Positions 12,367 to 24,461 are shown, counted from the stretch's first letter. The stretch is 64,000 nt of DNA from Amyelois transitella (GCF_032362555.1 NC_083518.1:3608501-3672500), one strand, 5' to 3'. Numbers and translations: made by a program. Notes: a model not told the origin generated them from the letters alone.

Positions 12367-14284
12367 CGATATATTCGACACAGTTCCAATCGCAAATGGC
12401 ACTGCTCTGGATGATGCGACCAACACCACATTGGATTCAGATGACGAACACGAACCTATAGTAAGAAAGAAGCGCACATTCGGAGATATAGTGTTTAGAG
12501 GATTAGCTGACGTGCTCGGGTACAATGTTCAGAGGAAGCAACAACAGGCTGCGTTTCCACCTCCGCTAGCTCCTGTTCCTGGGATAGATTTGCCCTTGCA
12601 GGCTGCACCGGCCCCCGCGCCTGCTCCAGCTCCTGCCGCTGTACCTCCTTGCGGAGCACCACGAGCCGCTACGCCACCGCCCTGCAGACCTCCAAGGCCT
12701 CCACCACCAAAACCGACGCCGCCACCGTGCCCTCGTCCACGAGCAGCTCCAAAACCCAAACCACGGCCCCCACCACCTCCTCCTCCACCGCCTCCACCAC
12801 CACCGCCATGTCCTAGACCTAAAGCGAACCCAACTACACCTGCCCCATGTGCGCCCCCGCCTCCTCCTAAACAACAAGCTGATCCGAGCCTTGAAACTAT
12901 ATCTTCCCGATTCCAATTAAGTTTTAATTTTGAGCGAAGTACTCCGGCACCAGCAGCACAAGAAGCAGAGGTTGCTGATGACCAATTTTTGGTCGCACCG
13001 ATTGCGATAGAACCACGAGCAGCAAGATTACCACCAGCACAGCAACGTGAACCGCGAGTGTTTGTCGACGCGTTTGTATTAAGAAATGGTGAAAAACGTA
13101 GAGTTAGTACGGTTGATGCGAAGGTGCTTGATCCGCAACGGGCATCAGATGAAGATGATTATTTAGGCGATTATGAAGAAGAAGCTCCGCAAAACGAAGA
13201 TGATGATTATGAGGATGTGCAAGAATCCCGGGATGAAGCGGTGAAACAGTTTGGAAAAGCTGTAAATAAATTCTGGGAAAAGAAAAAAAAACCATCTAAT
13301 GACTACCAACTTCCTGAAGATCATTATCAAAAGGTTCATTTTGGTGACCGTAAATTGACCAATCAAATTCGACGATCTGGCGGTCGAGACTCACATCAAA
13401 GTCTGCAACGTGGTAATGATAATAATCCAAATACTATTCATATACCACTGCCTAATAGTGACGATGAAGATGCGGAAGTAACAACAACGACAGAAGATCC
13501 CCGACGCCCACTACGTCCACGAGTTCTCCCACCAACTGAAAATAATCCTGGACAAATAGATACAGTGACAGTGCGAGTGCCACCAATATATAAGGAAAAG
13601 CGTCCAAAAAAATTACACCGAGAACGTCCAGAAAGACCCGATAGAGACGAAAATGACAGTCGCGAGGCTGTTGATGAAGAGCACAATCAGGGTTATAGTG
13701 AAATTGACACGTATGGAGAAGATTCTAGGCTTGCTTCCCGATCTGAAGCTCCCATTAGAAGAAGGCGTAGACGCAAACAAAATCGCAAAACTCGTTCCGC
13801 TGAAGAAACGGAGGTATCCGACGACGTGGACGTGTTTGCTCTGGGCGATTACGACTATTTTGGAAAAAAACTGCCCATAACCAAAGAAGAAGAGTATTTT
13901 AGAGGTTTGACTATTCCGCCACCTACAAAAGATCCGGATATTGCTCGGATAGAAGGAGAAAGTGCTAAAGAAGCCAATGGACATTTTTTAAATGATCATG
14001 AGCGTCTTCGTGAAGATCCTGAGAGGATAGATAATTCCGAGCGTTTAACAGACTCGGGAAGGGCTGATGACTCTGGAAGAACGGACGACTCAGGAAAGAT
14101 AGAATCAGATGAGCGTCCTATCAAAGATAGTGAAAGTAACGATAAGGATCGTGCCGATTCCAGCGAAAGGACAGACAGACTAAGCCCCAATGCTAAAGTT
14201 CATGAAACAGGTTACAGTAATAACTACGTACATGCTAAAAATGTGCAGGTAGATGATTCACGGCCCCGTAAAATAATATCATGA
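12269..14284 (+). CDS. secreted proline-rich / acidic protein, unnamed
   Basis: Intronless ORF of 671 aa. The frame is open from 12122, but only the Met at 12269 starts a signal peptide (MRTAAPLLLLLLAAARA, residues 1-17), so I chose it. Three N-glycosylation sequons lie in residues 20-54 (NIT, NGT, NTT), followed by a furin-type RKKR at 66-69. Then come an Ala/Pro tract, a Pro/Cys-rich region with about 14 consecutive prolines near residues 167-180, an acidic stretch near 294-330, a basic cluster ending RKTRSAEE near 497-514 (a second possible convertase site), and C-terminal DSGR/DDSGK repeats near 590-612. Most of it should be disordered. It is probably extracellular matrix or cuticle-associated, but I do not recognise an ortholog. 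A 5' untranslated exon may lie upstream. An overlapping upstream ATG lies at 12262. Confidence 0.75.
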   Translation: MRTAAPLLLLLLAAARAAENITDTTTRDQKELDDIFDTVPIANGTALDDATNTTLDSDDEHEPIVRKKRTFGDIVFRGLADVLGYNVQRKQQQAAFPPPLAPVPGIDLPLQAAPAPAPAPAPAAVPPCGAPRAATPPPCRPPRPPPPKPTPPPCPRPRAAPKPKPRPPPPPPPPPPPPPPCPRPKANPTTPAPCAPPPPPKQQADPSLETISSRFQLSFNFERSTPAPAAQEAEVADDQFLVAPIAIEPRAARLPPAQQREPRVFVDAFVLRNGEKRRVSTVDAKVLDPQRASDEDDYLGDYEEEAPQNEDDDYEDVQESRDEAVKQFGKAVNKFWEKKKKPSNDYQLPEDHYQKVHFGDRKLTNQIRRSGGRDSHQSLQRGNDNNPNTIHIPLPNSDDEDAEVTTTTEDPRRPLRPRVLPPTENNPGQIDTVTVRVPPIYKEKRPKKLHRERPERPDRDENDSREAVDEEHNQGYSEIDTYGEDSRLASRSEAPIRRRRRRKQNRKTRSAEETEVSDDVDVFALGDYDYFGKKLPITKEEEYFRGLTIPPPTKDPDIARIEGESAKEANGHFLNDHERLREDPERIDNSERLTDSGRADDSGRTDDSGKIESDERPIKDSESNDKDRADSSERTDRLSPNAKVHETGYSNNYVHAKNVQVDDSRPRKIIS

Positions 14285-14672
14285 CATTAATTCACTGCAT
14301 AGACCCGCCATACCTAGTTAGTTATTTAAAAAATTAACTCTTTGTACTGTATGTAATATATCATACCAGGACTGTAAAGTTAGGTTTACTTGACTTCAAT
14401 CATCATTTAGTAGTTGATGATTTTTAAGTATTCCGTCATTAATGTCAAATTGAACTATTGAAAATGTCAGCATTGCTTAAAGGGCAAAAGATTTGTTAAA
14501 TTTTATTTTACCGTGATTAATATTCATCATCTTTGCTCGTTGAAAACTTTAAATATATTGTATTAAAAACAAAATTGTATTGTGATATAGTTTATATTGA
14601 AATTTGTATACATTTTATAGTCTTGTAATTTTTGTACCTAGTTGTAAGAAAACCTGTACTTGTAAGTTTCCT

Positions 14673-14678
14673 AATAAA
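14673..14678 (+). terminator. candidate polyadenylation signal of the 12.3 kb gene
   Basis: AATAAA about 390 bp after the stop codon. It is the nearest canonical hexamer on this strand. Confidence 0.45.
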
Positions 14679-16962
14679 CAATTTCGTAAATAGATAGTTT
14701 CATTATTAGTATTGGCGTCTTTGAATCGATTGTTGGGGCGTGAAATTCGATTTGGTCGAGGCACGTCGAATCTGCGACAACGTCTGTCGACTTTATGGGT
14801 GAAGGTCCGATGTTTGAGATAAATTAGAAATAAAGTAGAAACAGCGACCATTGGCAACTGTTTCGAGATAAAGTGCAATGACCTAATTGCTTCGTAAGCA
14901 TTTTTGTGGCACGAGTTGCAATGCAAATCGAGACCAAGTTTAGAGGTTTATTGTTCGCGTAGTAAATTCAGGTATTATCAAGCCACGATTACAAGAAATA
15001 GAAAGGAATGGGTAGAATTTTATAACTATTTTGAGTTCAAAATAAATAATGCGCCAACCATATGTACATACATAAAAAAGGGATTTCTCAACCTTTAATA
15101 TACTTATTCGTAATCAAACTTATAGTACTTATGCAACGTTGCAACCAAATAATGAATAAGTACTACATTTCAGACTATTTTTACAAGTTTTAGTTATAGA
15201 ATTGCTAGTACCTAGTTCAACAAAAATAACTTCCTAAATATATATATCTATACTTCAAATAAATAAGAAAATATTGTGTATAAATTAAACTTTTTCCCCA
15301 ATGAAACTATTATACCCACCACTATGGGGCATTCATGTATTGCGAACCAAAAAATAATGTTATAAGCGTAAACATTTTTTAATTCAATCTTTTTTATAAT
15401 ATATGGCGGCAAAACTTGTTGAGTAGGTATCCAGCGTGGTATACCACAGAACAAATAAAAAATCAAACTTACCTCAAAATCAATCAATTAAGTGACCGTG
15501 GAAATAACTCTCGACAGTCAGGTGACATCGTTCGATGCGGCCTTGACCCCGGCCGCGATCTGATTTCTACTTATCTATACGTCGAAATCTAGTAGAAAGC
15601 AAATTTGAGAAAAAAAATCATTTTGAACCTACCTAGTATGCCCGTTCTTTTTCAAGTAGTCACCTCGGGTCTGGAAAAAGAGATTTTCTGTAGCAAAAAA
15701 CGTAAAAGTTTAGGAAAATCCCAGTTTTTTATACCAAAGTTTTTTTTTTAAGTTATATTTAAATGTATGTAAGTAAGGTATGTGACTAAGGGCATTTGAT
15801 GTCTGAAAATAAATAAAAAAAAAACATTTTTTACCTATAGGAAACTGAGGAATAATCATTTTTACATAGCTTTTGCTGTATCATTGGGTGTTAGTAAATT
15901 ACATAGAGGGAGAGGGAGTTACTAAATCAGTTTGTTTGTAATATCTTTATTGCACAGAAATGTACATTGTTATAAGAAAATGTACTATTTCTTGTAGTAA
16001 ATTGTAAAAGAAATAGGTAATTATAATTTTCTAATCACATTTTGATCTTTTGTCAAATATTGCTTATTGTCAGTAATGAAAAGTCTGCCCAAAACCCTTT
16101 CCTTATCTTGTAAAAGAAACCAAAAATAATATAACAATAAAAGAATAAAATAATGTATTTTGCTAATTGTTTCTTGCTGAGACCCCTGGCATTTTGAGAA
16201 GCAATAACACTCAAGGTTTGTTTTAGTATAAGATTACGAGGAGGCTTTTGGCTAGACTTCAAAATTTGAATCAACAGAATTGAAATTGGCTTGAAATAGG
16301 CTTGCATGAGGATGTAAAATTGCCATTCAACATGACAATACATACTGCCAGATTTCTAGGCACGCTCTGGTAGATTGTTACCATGCTGAAACTTCACAGT
16401 ATATACATTTAGTTTTCAATCAATATTTTAATGTTAATGCTTACTTATTTTATAAGAAATTTAAATATAAAAAGTAATCTATACCCTCGTACATACGCCA
16501 CACTTAATGTTTGCAATATTTTATGGAAATCGGTTCAGTTGTTTTGACGAGAACGACGTACAAACAAATACACTTGCACACTTAGCAAGTGCGATACTTA
16601 AACAAACGTGAAAGTGTTTGTTTTTTGCATGTACGTATATTGAGAAATATAAAGCTTAGGTATTTATTAAAATAAAATTCTCTTTTTTACTAACTTAAAA
16701 ATTATTTAGATGACTCAGTTTAATCAGTTTGGTGTTAGCACATCACGTTCTTAAAGCAGATTGACGGATGTTGAATAAGCAAATGTGTTGGATTGCGTAT
16801 GTTTCCTCCTTTTTAGCTATCATGGGTTAACATACTAATGACTACATTACAACTGAGAGTCAAGTGCTGTACATCAAAACTTCTCAATCATATAAGTCAC
16901 AATATTAATAAGGTTCAAATCCATCCAATATTAATATTATAAACGCGAAAGTAATTGTGTTG

Positions 16963-17220
16963 CATACATACATATATACGGTCACGTCTACCTATATCCC
17001 TTGCGGGGTAGACAAAGCCAACAGTCTTAAAAAGACTGATAGGCCATGTTCAGCTTTTTGGCTTGATGATAGAATTGAGATTGGTAACAGGTTGCTAGCC
17101 CATCGCCTAAAACAAAAATCCTAAGTTTGTAAACCATTAGTCTCCTTTTACCACATCCATGAGAAAGAGAAATAGTGGTCCAATTCTTTTTTTTTTATTG
17201 GAGCGAGGAACCACACGGCA
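16963..17220 (-). repeat. SINE-like interspersed repeat, family A (antisense)
   Basis: Near full-length reverse copy: CATACATACATATATACGG (3' tail), CCTTGCGGGGTAGACAAAGC, CAACAGTCTTAAAAAGACTG, AACAGGTTGCTAGCCCATCG, TTTTACCACATCCATGAGAA, and the head GGAACCACACGGCA. Confidence 0.7.
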
Positions 17221-17847
17221 TACGGTCAGTTTGTTATTTGATGTTACTCGTATCTCTCACAGCTAAACTACTAAAACGATTGTCATAAAATTTTACGTAC
17301 CAACCTTCATATAGTTTAAAGTACTTACTTACCTACAGAAAAAGATATAGGTTACTTTACATTGCTAAATAAATAAATAGACATTGAATCTAAGTAAGAT
17401 TAGTTCTATTCCGTTAGAGGGTACTACCTCAACGATATTAGATTTTAAGATAGCTACAGAACAATCAAATGTAAATATCCAAGATCCTAGCCAATCAAAA
17501 AAAGAATTCATTGCAGCATGAATAAAGGTATCGAACAATGGACTTGTAAGTTTACACACAAAAATGCTTCTACTGAGCCTCTATATAACGTTGGGAACTT
17601 TGATCAGAACACCGTTTCCAGTGTGTTTTAAACATACCATATACTTAAATAATTTATATAACTTAACGGCAATGGTGTAGCAGACTCAGGACTCTTAGTA
17701 CAGAGGAATGCAGCTACGTTTGCTCAGGAATGGTGTTAAGCTCAAGTATTTACAGTTGCACTCAATTTGCCTGCCGAAAATAGCTTTTCACGCCTGTTTT
17801 GCAAAACCAATGAGCGGGAACTGGATTACGTATTATGTATATAATAC

Positions 17848-18078
17848 ATGCTGTCCCGGCAAACGTTGTTTTGCCATTTAAATAATTTTTAAGTAATTTC
17901 TACTTAAAGAAAAATGTTAAGGGTGGACAACCCTTATCACTAAAGGGTATGAAAAATAGATGTTGGCCGATTCTCAGACCTACTCAACATGCTCACATTT
18001 CATGAGAATGGGTCAAAACGTTTTGGAGGAGTACGGGAACGAAAATTGTGACATGAGAATTTTATTTATAAGATCATC
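17848..18078 (+). mobile_element. non-LTR retrotransposon-like 3' end
   Basis: Begins CTGTCCCGGCAAACGTTGTT and runs through GATGTTGGCCGATTCTCAGA, ACATTTCATGAGAATGGGTC and AGGAGTACGGGAACGAAAAT. I recognise this block order as a very common lepidopteran dispersed repeat of RTE-LINE 3'-end type. Assignment is from memory, not a search. Confidence 0.5.
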
Positions 18079-19356
18079 TTAACATCCAAATAAATAAAGG
18101 AGGTCACTGACTAACGCGCGCGCCAAAGTTCCTGTGGGAACCATGTTATCGGAATTTTTAATAACGCGGGCGAAGCCGAAAAATATGTATTCCGATTGAG
18201 GGTGCAACCATATTCCCGAAACGTAAAGCATGCATAGACTAAAGGATTTTTTTTTAATAGAAAGTAACAAAAACAGTTACAAAACGGACGAAATCATGTA
18301 TTTAGTGGTTGGAAACAAAAAAAATTTTTTTTCGTCTATGTATGCTTTGTGTGTTCTCCCTTCCCTCGATATGCCCTTCCCGTTTTTGTTTTTATATTAC
18401 TCAAGATAAAACTAAGCAATCAACGTTCGCAATCAATCGCTGTTCTAAACATCTTAATGTTTTTGCGTTCAAACACCAACTCCATCACAAAAACCCTGAA
18501 ACCCAGTAACATAATAAGTTACCTAACTTTATAAGATCAGATAATGATTACAACATCTGGGTGTCCGGCACGCGTCGGCGCGGGAGTGAGAGCCAAGGAA
18601 AGTGATCGCGGACATTTGGTAACCTGGAGGACGAACTGCGCATGCGCAACAAGTGTAATGGGACGCACTCTAAACGTACGAGTAAGTATATAAAATATAG
18701 CCGTGTTATATTCCAAACTTTTCCAAACTCCTGTTAAACTTGTGTGATTTTTTTAACAATTGGGAAGCTAGATTTATCAAACAATATTATACGAAAAAAT
18801 CAGTACATTATCGGATTACTTTTGTCTGCCTTTTGTATCCGCAACAGCGCTAGCTTTAACTAAATTCTGGTTTTTCATAAAATTTTCCAGGATAAAGTAG
18901 CCTATGTTTGAACTGAAATTTACAACAAGTATGCAATATTTCACCAAAATCGGTCCAGTGGTCAAGCAATAAAATCCTAACAGACAGACACACTGACATT
19001 ATTTTACATTAGTAGTATGTTGTATGAGTTCTTAGTTCGGCACTGCCATCGCTAGTACAATTTCTCTGATTACGTTTGTCGATTAATTGGTATGCATTCG
19101 CCTCCTCATGTTACAGGAATGACGCCAACCTACGTGGCTACTGTGGTTGTGATAAACTTGTTACTTAAAAATGAACTCTATTTTACTTAGATGGAGTTGA
19201 AATTTGATCTTAACTCCCCACAAATAATTCAGATACGAACGTTTATGACTGAGAACGAAAGCATTATCACATATGGACTAAGTTCGATGTTAGACGTCCG
19301 GCTACCCCGAGTGAAACTCATACGCAGGCTACATACAAATTGGTAGCACTTTAAGT

Positions 19357-19364
19357 TATAAGTA
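19357..19364 (+). promoter_or_regulatory. TATA box of the 19.4 kb gene
   Basis: TATAAGTA lies 76 bp before the exon-1 ATG. The spacing matches that of the other five TATA-bearing genes in this cluster. Confidence 0.6.
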
Positions 19365-19432
19365 TGGGTGCTGGTGGACGATGACACTTGGTTTAACTGT
19401 GTCTTTTGTATCGGGCAGGCGACCGTGCCAAC

Positions 19433-21240
19433 ATGAGACTGACGACTGTAAGTAGTGACACATAAAGTGCAGTGACAGTGGCAGTGACAAGAACTCTTCT
19501 AAATAATATTGAAAATAATTAAAAATGGTGCATCGTGCGTTTCAGATCGCGGTGGTGTTGTGCGTTTGCATGTCAGCGTCGGCGGATGTTGCACATCTCA
19601 AAGCAGCGAAGTCCCGACTAGCAGCCAAGCTGATAGGACACTCCAAACATCACAAGAGAGGCATACTCTCCCCAGTGCCGCCATTCAAGCTAGGATATGA
19701 CATTCCACATGTTACACACTCGGTTGTGAAGCCTTTGGTGGTGACCTACCCTCCGACAGCTTCAGTGACTGCTGTCAAAGTGCCACTCGCGCATCCTCTC
19801 GCTCACCGATATCCTGTCCCAGTTGGCCACAAGGTCCCAGTGCCTCATCCACATTATGGATTGAAGTTCCCCCATACGAAAACTGTATTGGTACCGAAAC
19901 CTGATCATCACTTCCACCATCACCATCATCATTTGGAGCCTAAACCCTTAATTCCAGTTGTACCAGCAGATCCTCACCCTCCAACCCCAATAGTTCCCAT
20001 TGCCCAACCAACTGGTAATGTTGTGCACCCGATCCCTGCTCCACCACCAGTTGTCGTGCGTCCTGAAACGGTATTGCCAGCGCATCATATTCCTGTTGGC
20101 TCACCACCAATTCCGTTATTACCGCAGGGACACATCGATGTAAAACCATTCCTCCCCGCAGCGCCTGTATCACTTCAGCCAGCTGGGATTCCGCTACCTC
20201 CTGCTCCTGTTGTGCCCGCTCCTGCCCCAATATTCCCGCTCACTCCACAATACCCCTACGTCATACGTCCAGGCAACGCTGTTCAAACTTCCTATTTTGC
20301 TACTTACCCTAGATACCCACTCTTAAATTACAACACGATATTCCCTCTACAAGCACCAGTGGCTCCGGCTCCTGTTGGACCAGTGCTGTACGACAGACCG
20401 GCTGTGCCCTCCTTGCACTTGGTACCACAAGCGGCAACTGGTGAGGGCGTCCTTGAGCAACAAGCTCCTACTGTCCACCTGGAACCCACTCCAAATATTG
20501 TACATCCTACACAAGCAATACCTCATCCTACCCTTCATCTTCAGCCGACGCAGCCATCTGTGCACTTGCAGCCCACCCAGCCTGCAGTTCACCTTCAACC
20601 TACACAGCCAGCGATTCCATTCGATCACAATGGCTGGTCCCCAGTACCGCCACACGATATAGCTTCGACGCAACACACAGATACTCACTACCCTCAGGCA
20701 CATGATTCTCACCACTTCACTCAGCAGCAAGGTACTCAGGTTTATGAACAACACACAAATGAAGACCAACAGTATCATGACCTTCATAATCTTCAGCATC
20801 ATATTCAACATCAAATCGACCAGGCTCAATACGAGCAGCATCTTAATAATCAACATCAATTAAGTCATGAATATGGTGTACCCCAGCAAATTAACCACGA
20901 ATACAGTCAGCCGAATCAGGACTTTTCTCAGCACGATTATTCTCAACATGGGCATGATTTCTCGCAGCAACAGGCGCATGATTACGCTCAACAAGCTCAA
21001 GATTACGCTCAACAAGCTCAAGATTACGCTCAACACGCCCAAGATTACGCTCAACACGCACATGAGCAGCAATATGATTTGCAACAACCTGGACAGGAAT
21101 ATGGATTGCCTCATGCTGAGGGACGTAGTGAAGATACTGCTGCTACGAGCGCCACGGAGGGCGAAGATCAACGGTATCATAACCATATACCTTTAGGTCT
21201 TCAGCTGCCATTAGAAAGACCATTGGATCACTTCCGGTAG
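19433..21240 (+). CDS. secreted His/Pro/Gln-rich cuticle-type protein
   Basis: Two exons: 19433-19447 (MRLTT, donor GTAAGT) and 19546-21240 (acceptor CGTTTCAG), with a 98-bp phase-0 intron and 569 aa. I prefer the spliced model over the uninterrupted ORF from ATG 19525 (MVHRAFQ...) because it gives the cluster's standard 4-5 codon first exon and a clean signal peptide, MRLTTIAVVLCVCMSASA. Both starts share everything from IAVV onward. A KHHKRG dibasic site follows near residue 40. The body has a His run (HHFHHHHHHLEP), a long Pro/Val/Ala region, a repeated HLQPTQP motif (about 20535-20620), and a Gln/His-rich tail with seven-residue DYAQQAQ repeats (about 20979-21060). There is no Rebers-Riddiford motif. 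It is probably a structural matrix protein of cuticle; no name is recognised. Confidence 0.8.
20979..21063 (+). repeat. 21-bp in-frame tandem repeat in the 19.4 kb gene
   Basis: About four copies of GATTACGCTCAACAAGCTCA plus A, each coding DYAQQAQ or DYAQHAQ. Near-identity at synonymous sites in the first copies indicates recent expansion by slippage or unequal exchange. Confidence 0.8.
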
Positions 21241-21368
21241 CCAAACGTTGTGATATGGCGAATGTTATTAGTGTAGAATTCGTAGTCATTTGTAAATAAT
21301 TTATTATTTAATTTATATGAAGAATTGTTATTTAAATTCTATTTATTTTAAATAGGGTAGAGGAGTAA

Positions 21369-21374
21369 AATAAA
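21369..21374 (+). terminator. polyadenylation signal of the 19.4 kb gene
   Basis: AATAAA 129 bp after the stop codon. Further AATAAA copies follow at about 21388-21396. Confidence 0.6.
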
Positions 21375-21940
21375 TATTTATTGATCAATAAATAAAATTG
21401 TTAATAATTTTTTTCGTCAAATTATTCATATAACATTGTGCAAATCGATGAACACATTTGACTAATATTTATTTAAATTATTCTTGTTTGACGATGATAA
21501 GTTGTTTATTTCTGCCCTTCATATATAAATTACACGTCATATAAAGTACTTACACATATGCCAGGTGTCTCCGGTCAGATACTCGTAATAATTATATCAG
21601 TTTATGATAAACTAATTTTATACAAAGTATATTTAAATTTTGACCCACTTAACGAAGGTATATTTATAAATTATTTTTAATTTAAGAGGCGCTGCAACTC
21701 GATGTGCTTTAATTCGATAACAAAACAAAATAATTTCCTGTATTTTCATAATTGACGAAACACTGAAATTTGAATTTGAGACATCTTGCAGAACATGTCA
21801 TGTTACAATACAGGAACTTCCCAATAAGAGATTACATATGTAATTTGCATCATAACGGAAACCCTAGCGAAACAAAGTTACTAGTAAAAATAATACTTTG
21901 GTATGATGATACTATTTTACAAAATTTTCAATATAAATAA

Positions 21941-22208
21941 GCCGTGTGGTTCCCGGCACCAATGAAAAAAGAATAGGACCACTCCATCTCTTTCCCATGG
22001 ATGTCGTAAAAGGCGACTAAGGGATAGGCTTACAAAATTGGGATTCTTTTTTTTAGGCGATGGGCTAACAACCTGTCACTATTTGAATCTCAATTCTATC
22101 ATAAAGCCAAATAGCTGAACGTGGCCATTCAGTCTTTTCAAGACTGTTAGCTCTGTCTACCCCGCAAGGGATGTAGACGTGACAATATGTATGTATGTAT
22201 GTATGTAT
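21941..22208 (+). repeat. full-length SINE-like repeat, family A
   Basis: The best copy to define the family. Head GCCGTGTGGTTCCCGGCACC; body GGACCACTCCATCTCTTTCC, CATGGATGTCGTAAAAGGCG, CAACCTGTCACTATTTGAAT, AGCTGAACGTGGCCATTCAG, GTCTTTTCAAGACTGTTAGC and TCTACCCCGCAAGGGATGTA; tail of ATGT repeats. About 265 bp, no ORF. The head has a weak B-box-like GGTTCCCGGCACC, so tRNA ancestry is possible but not shown. Confidence 0.75.
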
Positions 22209-22925
22209 GAATAATACCTTAAGTATTTAGTCAATATGATCAGTACAAGTAGGTAAAGTTCTCACGTAGAGCAAACAATATCAATACCCTACAGACACTC
22301 AACCCTATATTACAAAATAATGTCTAGGCATTACAAAATATTATCATTGCCTGTAAAGCGGACAGCGTACTACAAGATTTACTATATCATAGTCTAGCAG
22401 ATGTACCAGAAACATGTAATTAATTTTTTTTTTATTATGAAAGCAAGGATTTTGAAGGAAAATTAATGCTCATTTATTTCGCTCAAAACATACTTATACA
22501 AACATACTTTAATTGAAAAAAAAGTGCGACTGAAAAATAAAATAAATCCAATTTTATATTCCTCCATTCTGTTTCGGGCAGCAAATATACAATTTGTTAC
22601 TTCTACAAACTGTTATGTAATTATAATTTATTCGTTCAATAAGTGTACAAAATAGTCTAAAAACTATTAGCTTGCAATGTGTTCCTAGCTTAACAAATCA
22701 GAGCAATATGTTGCAACCACCGCAGCACCACCAAACGACACTACATGTCCGCCACAGAAGTGGGCCACACGTGTGGTAGATCGCAGATACATTACTAAGG
22801 GACAGTGAGACATAGGGCACACCCATTGCAGCAATGGGTATTATGTGTAGGGCTGGCAAAAATTGTAAGGTACTATTTTTAGAAATTCATGTCATCACCA
22901 GCCATCCATTCTTTCAATTTCATTA

Positions 22926-23144
22926 TCCTACTTATATTATAAATGCGAAAGTATGTGAAAATGTCAGGATGTCATTATGGATGTTTGTTATTCTTACGTT
23001 ACTTCTTACTTTCGTAAAGACTACTAAACCGATTACGATGAAATTTGGTATGTAGATAGCTGAAGACCCAGAATAATATATAGGCTACTTTTTATCTCGG
23101 AGTTCCCGCGGAATTGATAGGGTTTCCATGCGGGCGGCCTCTAG
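22926..23144 (+). mobile_element. non-autonomous Helitron-like element
   Basis: Starts TCCTACTTATATTATAAATG, contains ACTACTAAACCGATTACGAT and GAAATTTGGTATGTAGATAG, then AGGCTACTTTTTATCTCGGA, and ends in CTAG. TC...CTAG ends fit the Helitron rule (5' TC, 3' CTRR). Its block order is a very common lepidopteran repeat; a related copy lies at 37426-37587. Confidence 0.55.
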
Positions 23145-23849
23145 TATTCTATACTTCCAAAACTTCGTATGACTTCAGACTTAAAACGATGGACATTTAA
23201 ACAATCTTTCAGCATTTCAGTATCATACTCGTAATTGCATCATTAAGTCACATAGCTTTACGAGCTCTTCGATCGAGTAAATATTTCTTCTGTCTACCCC
23301 ATATCAAATGAAGACCTATATATGCGTGTGTGTAAGCTATTACAAGTAACGATTTATAGACAAAGCCACGGTGGCGTTATAAGGCTATAGTTAAACAAAG
23401 CACCTACGACAGTGGGAACCTAAATAACTAACGTTAAAAAAAAATCAAAAAAATATTTTAGAAAAATAGAACAATTTTATACTTAATCTGTCAATTTAAT
23501 TGAGAGCCCTATTGCACGTTATAACTTCGTCACACCGGGGCCCGATGTTCGCTGGTCACCGCGCTTATAAATCATTGAGTGAATGCGGCACAGCATGTGT
23601 GGCTGTGGGAATTAACTGCACTTAGGAAAATGTAACATTCCCAACTTTTATGTAATTGCTTTGAAGAAGAAACAGATATTAAGTAGATCATAAGCCGCGT
23701 TGGTTTTTAAATGTATATAGGATGTCGAGTGTTAATCATTTTTATATAAGCTTTGACCTAGACAGTTTTAGCAAAATATTGTAATATGCGCTAAATTCTT
23801 ACTCTATTATATGCGAATAGTTAAGTAATAAATAATATACCTAAATAAG

Positions 23850-23960
23850 TGCCGTGTAGTTTACGGCACGAAAAGAAAAAAGAATTTGACCATTCCATAT
23901 CTTTCCTACGGATGTCGTAAAAGGCGACTAAGTGATAGAATTTTAATCTTGGGATTCTTC
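23850..23960 (+). repeat. 5' fragment of family-A SINE
   Basis: Head GTGCCGTGTAGTTTACGGCA, then TTTCCTACGGATGTCGTAAA and AGGCGACTAAGTGATAG. The 3' half is absent. Confidence 0.6.
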
Positions 23961-24403
23961 CGTTAGCCGTTAGTTAGTCGAATTTAAATAAGAAATAATA
24001 AACATTATTCTTTTAAAATAACACCTTATATAGTCAGACCTGTGTAATTTTTCATCTCGCCAGTTATATTTAAATTCTTATTCTTCGAAAATAGCTCACG
24101 TTCTTCCTCAATCTTATGAAATCAAAACTATACAAGCTTTTTCCCGCGGCTATGCTCGCGTACATAGTCATTATGGCCTACATTTACAAGTCCACATTTT
24201 AGCTATGTGGCTTTATGGCGGAATTGGAGATCTGGATCACTTTAGAGAGTGATCTGAAAAAAGATTCCTAAAGCTTATGATGCATTTCCTTTAATTGACT
24301 TTTACAAACTTTACGAATATAGAAATCAGGCATACTTTATGTTATTTTGCCGTTCCTAGACCACCATGGAAATAACCGAGATTATTTTAATAAATAAGCA
24401 ACA

Positions 24404-24461
24404 TACATATGAATAGTCACCTATATATCCTTGCTGGGTAGACAGAGCTAACAGTCTTGAA
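24404..24461 (-). repeat. 3' fragment of family-A SINE (antisense)
   Basis: TCCTTGCTGGGTAGACAGAG followed by CTAACAGTCTTGAAAATTAC, the reverse complement of the family's 3' end. Confidence 0.55.

Larger units (their letters stand above)
14700..19340. other. intergenic, repeats only
   Basis: No supported gene. It contains an antisense family-A SINE (16963-17220), a LINE-like 3' piece (17848-18078), a short TTAATATTATAAACGCGAAA Helitron-like start near 16925, a repeat-type piece near 18885-19010, and a GC-rich, CpG-bearing patch near 18560-18670 that could be a diverged repeat or a regulatory island. Confidence 0.55.

Noticed and set aside
12529-12916. Glycine/arginine/tryptophan-rich ORFs opposite the 12.3 kb gene
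   Set aside because: They are the reverse-strand shadow of the polyproline-coding segment.
18560-18670. GC-rich patch considered as a CpG-island promoter
   Set aside because: No start codon, TATA box or downstream coding exon relates to it; a diverged GC-rich repeat is as likely.
20347-21186. ORFs of 95-170 codons on both strands across the 19.4 kb gene
   Set aside because: Shadow frames of the repetitive coding sequence; none has a signal peptide or promoter.
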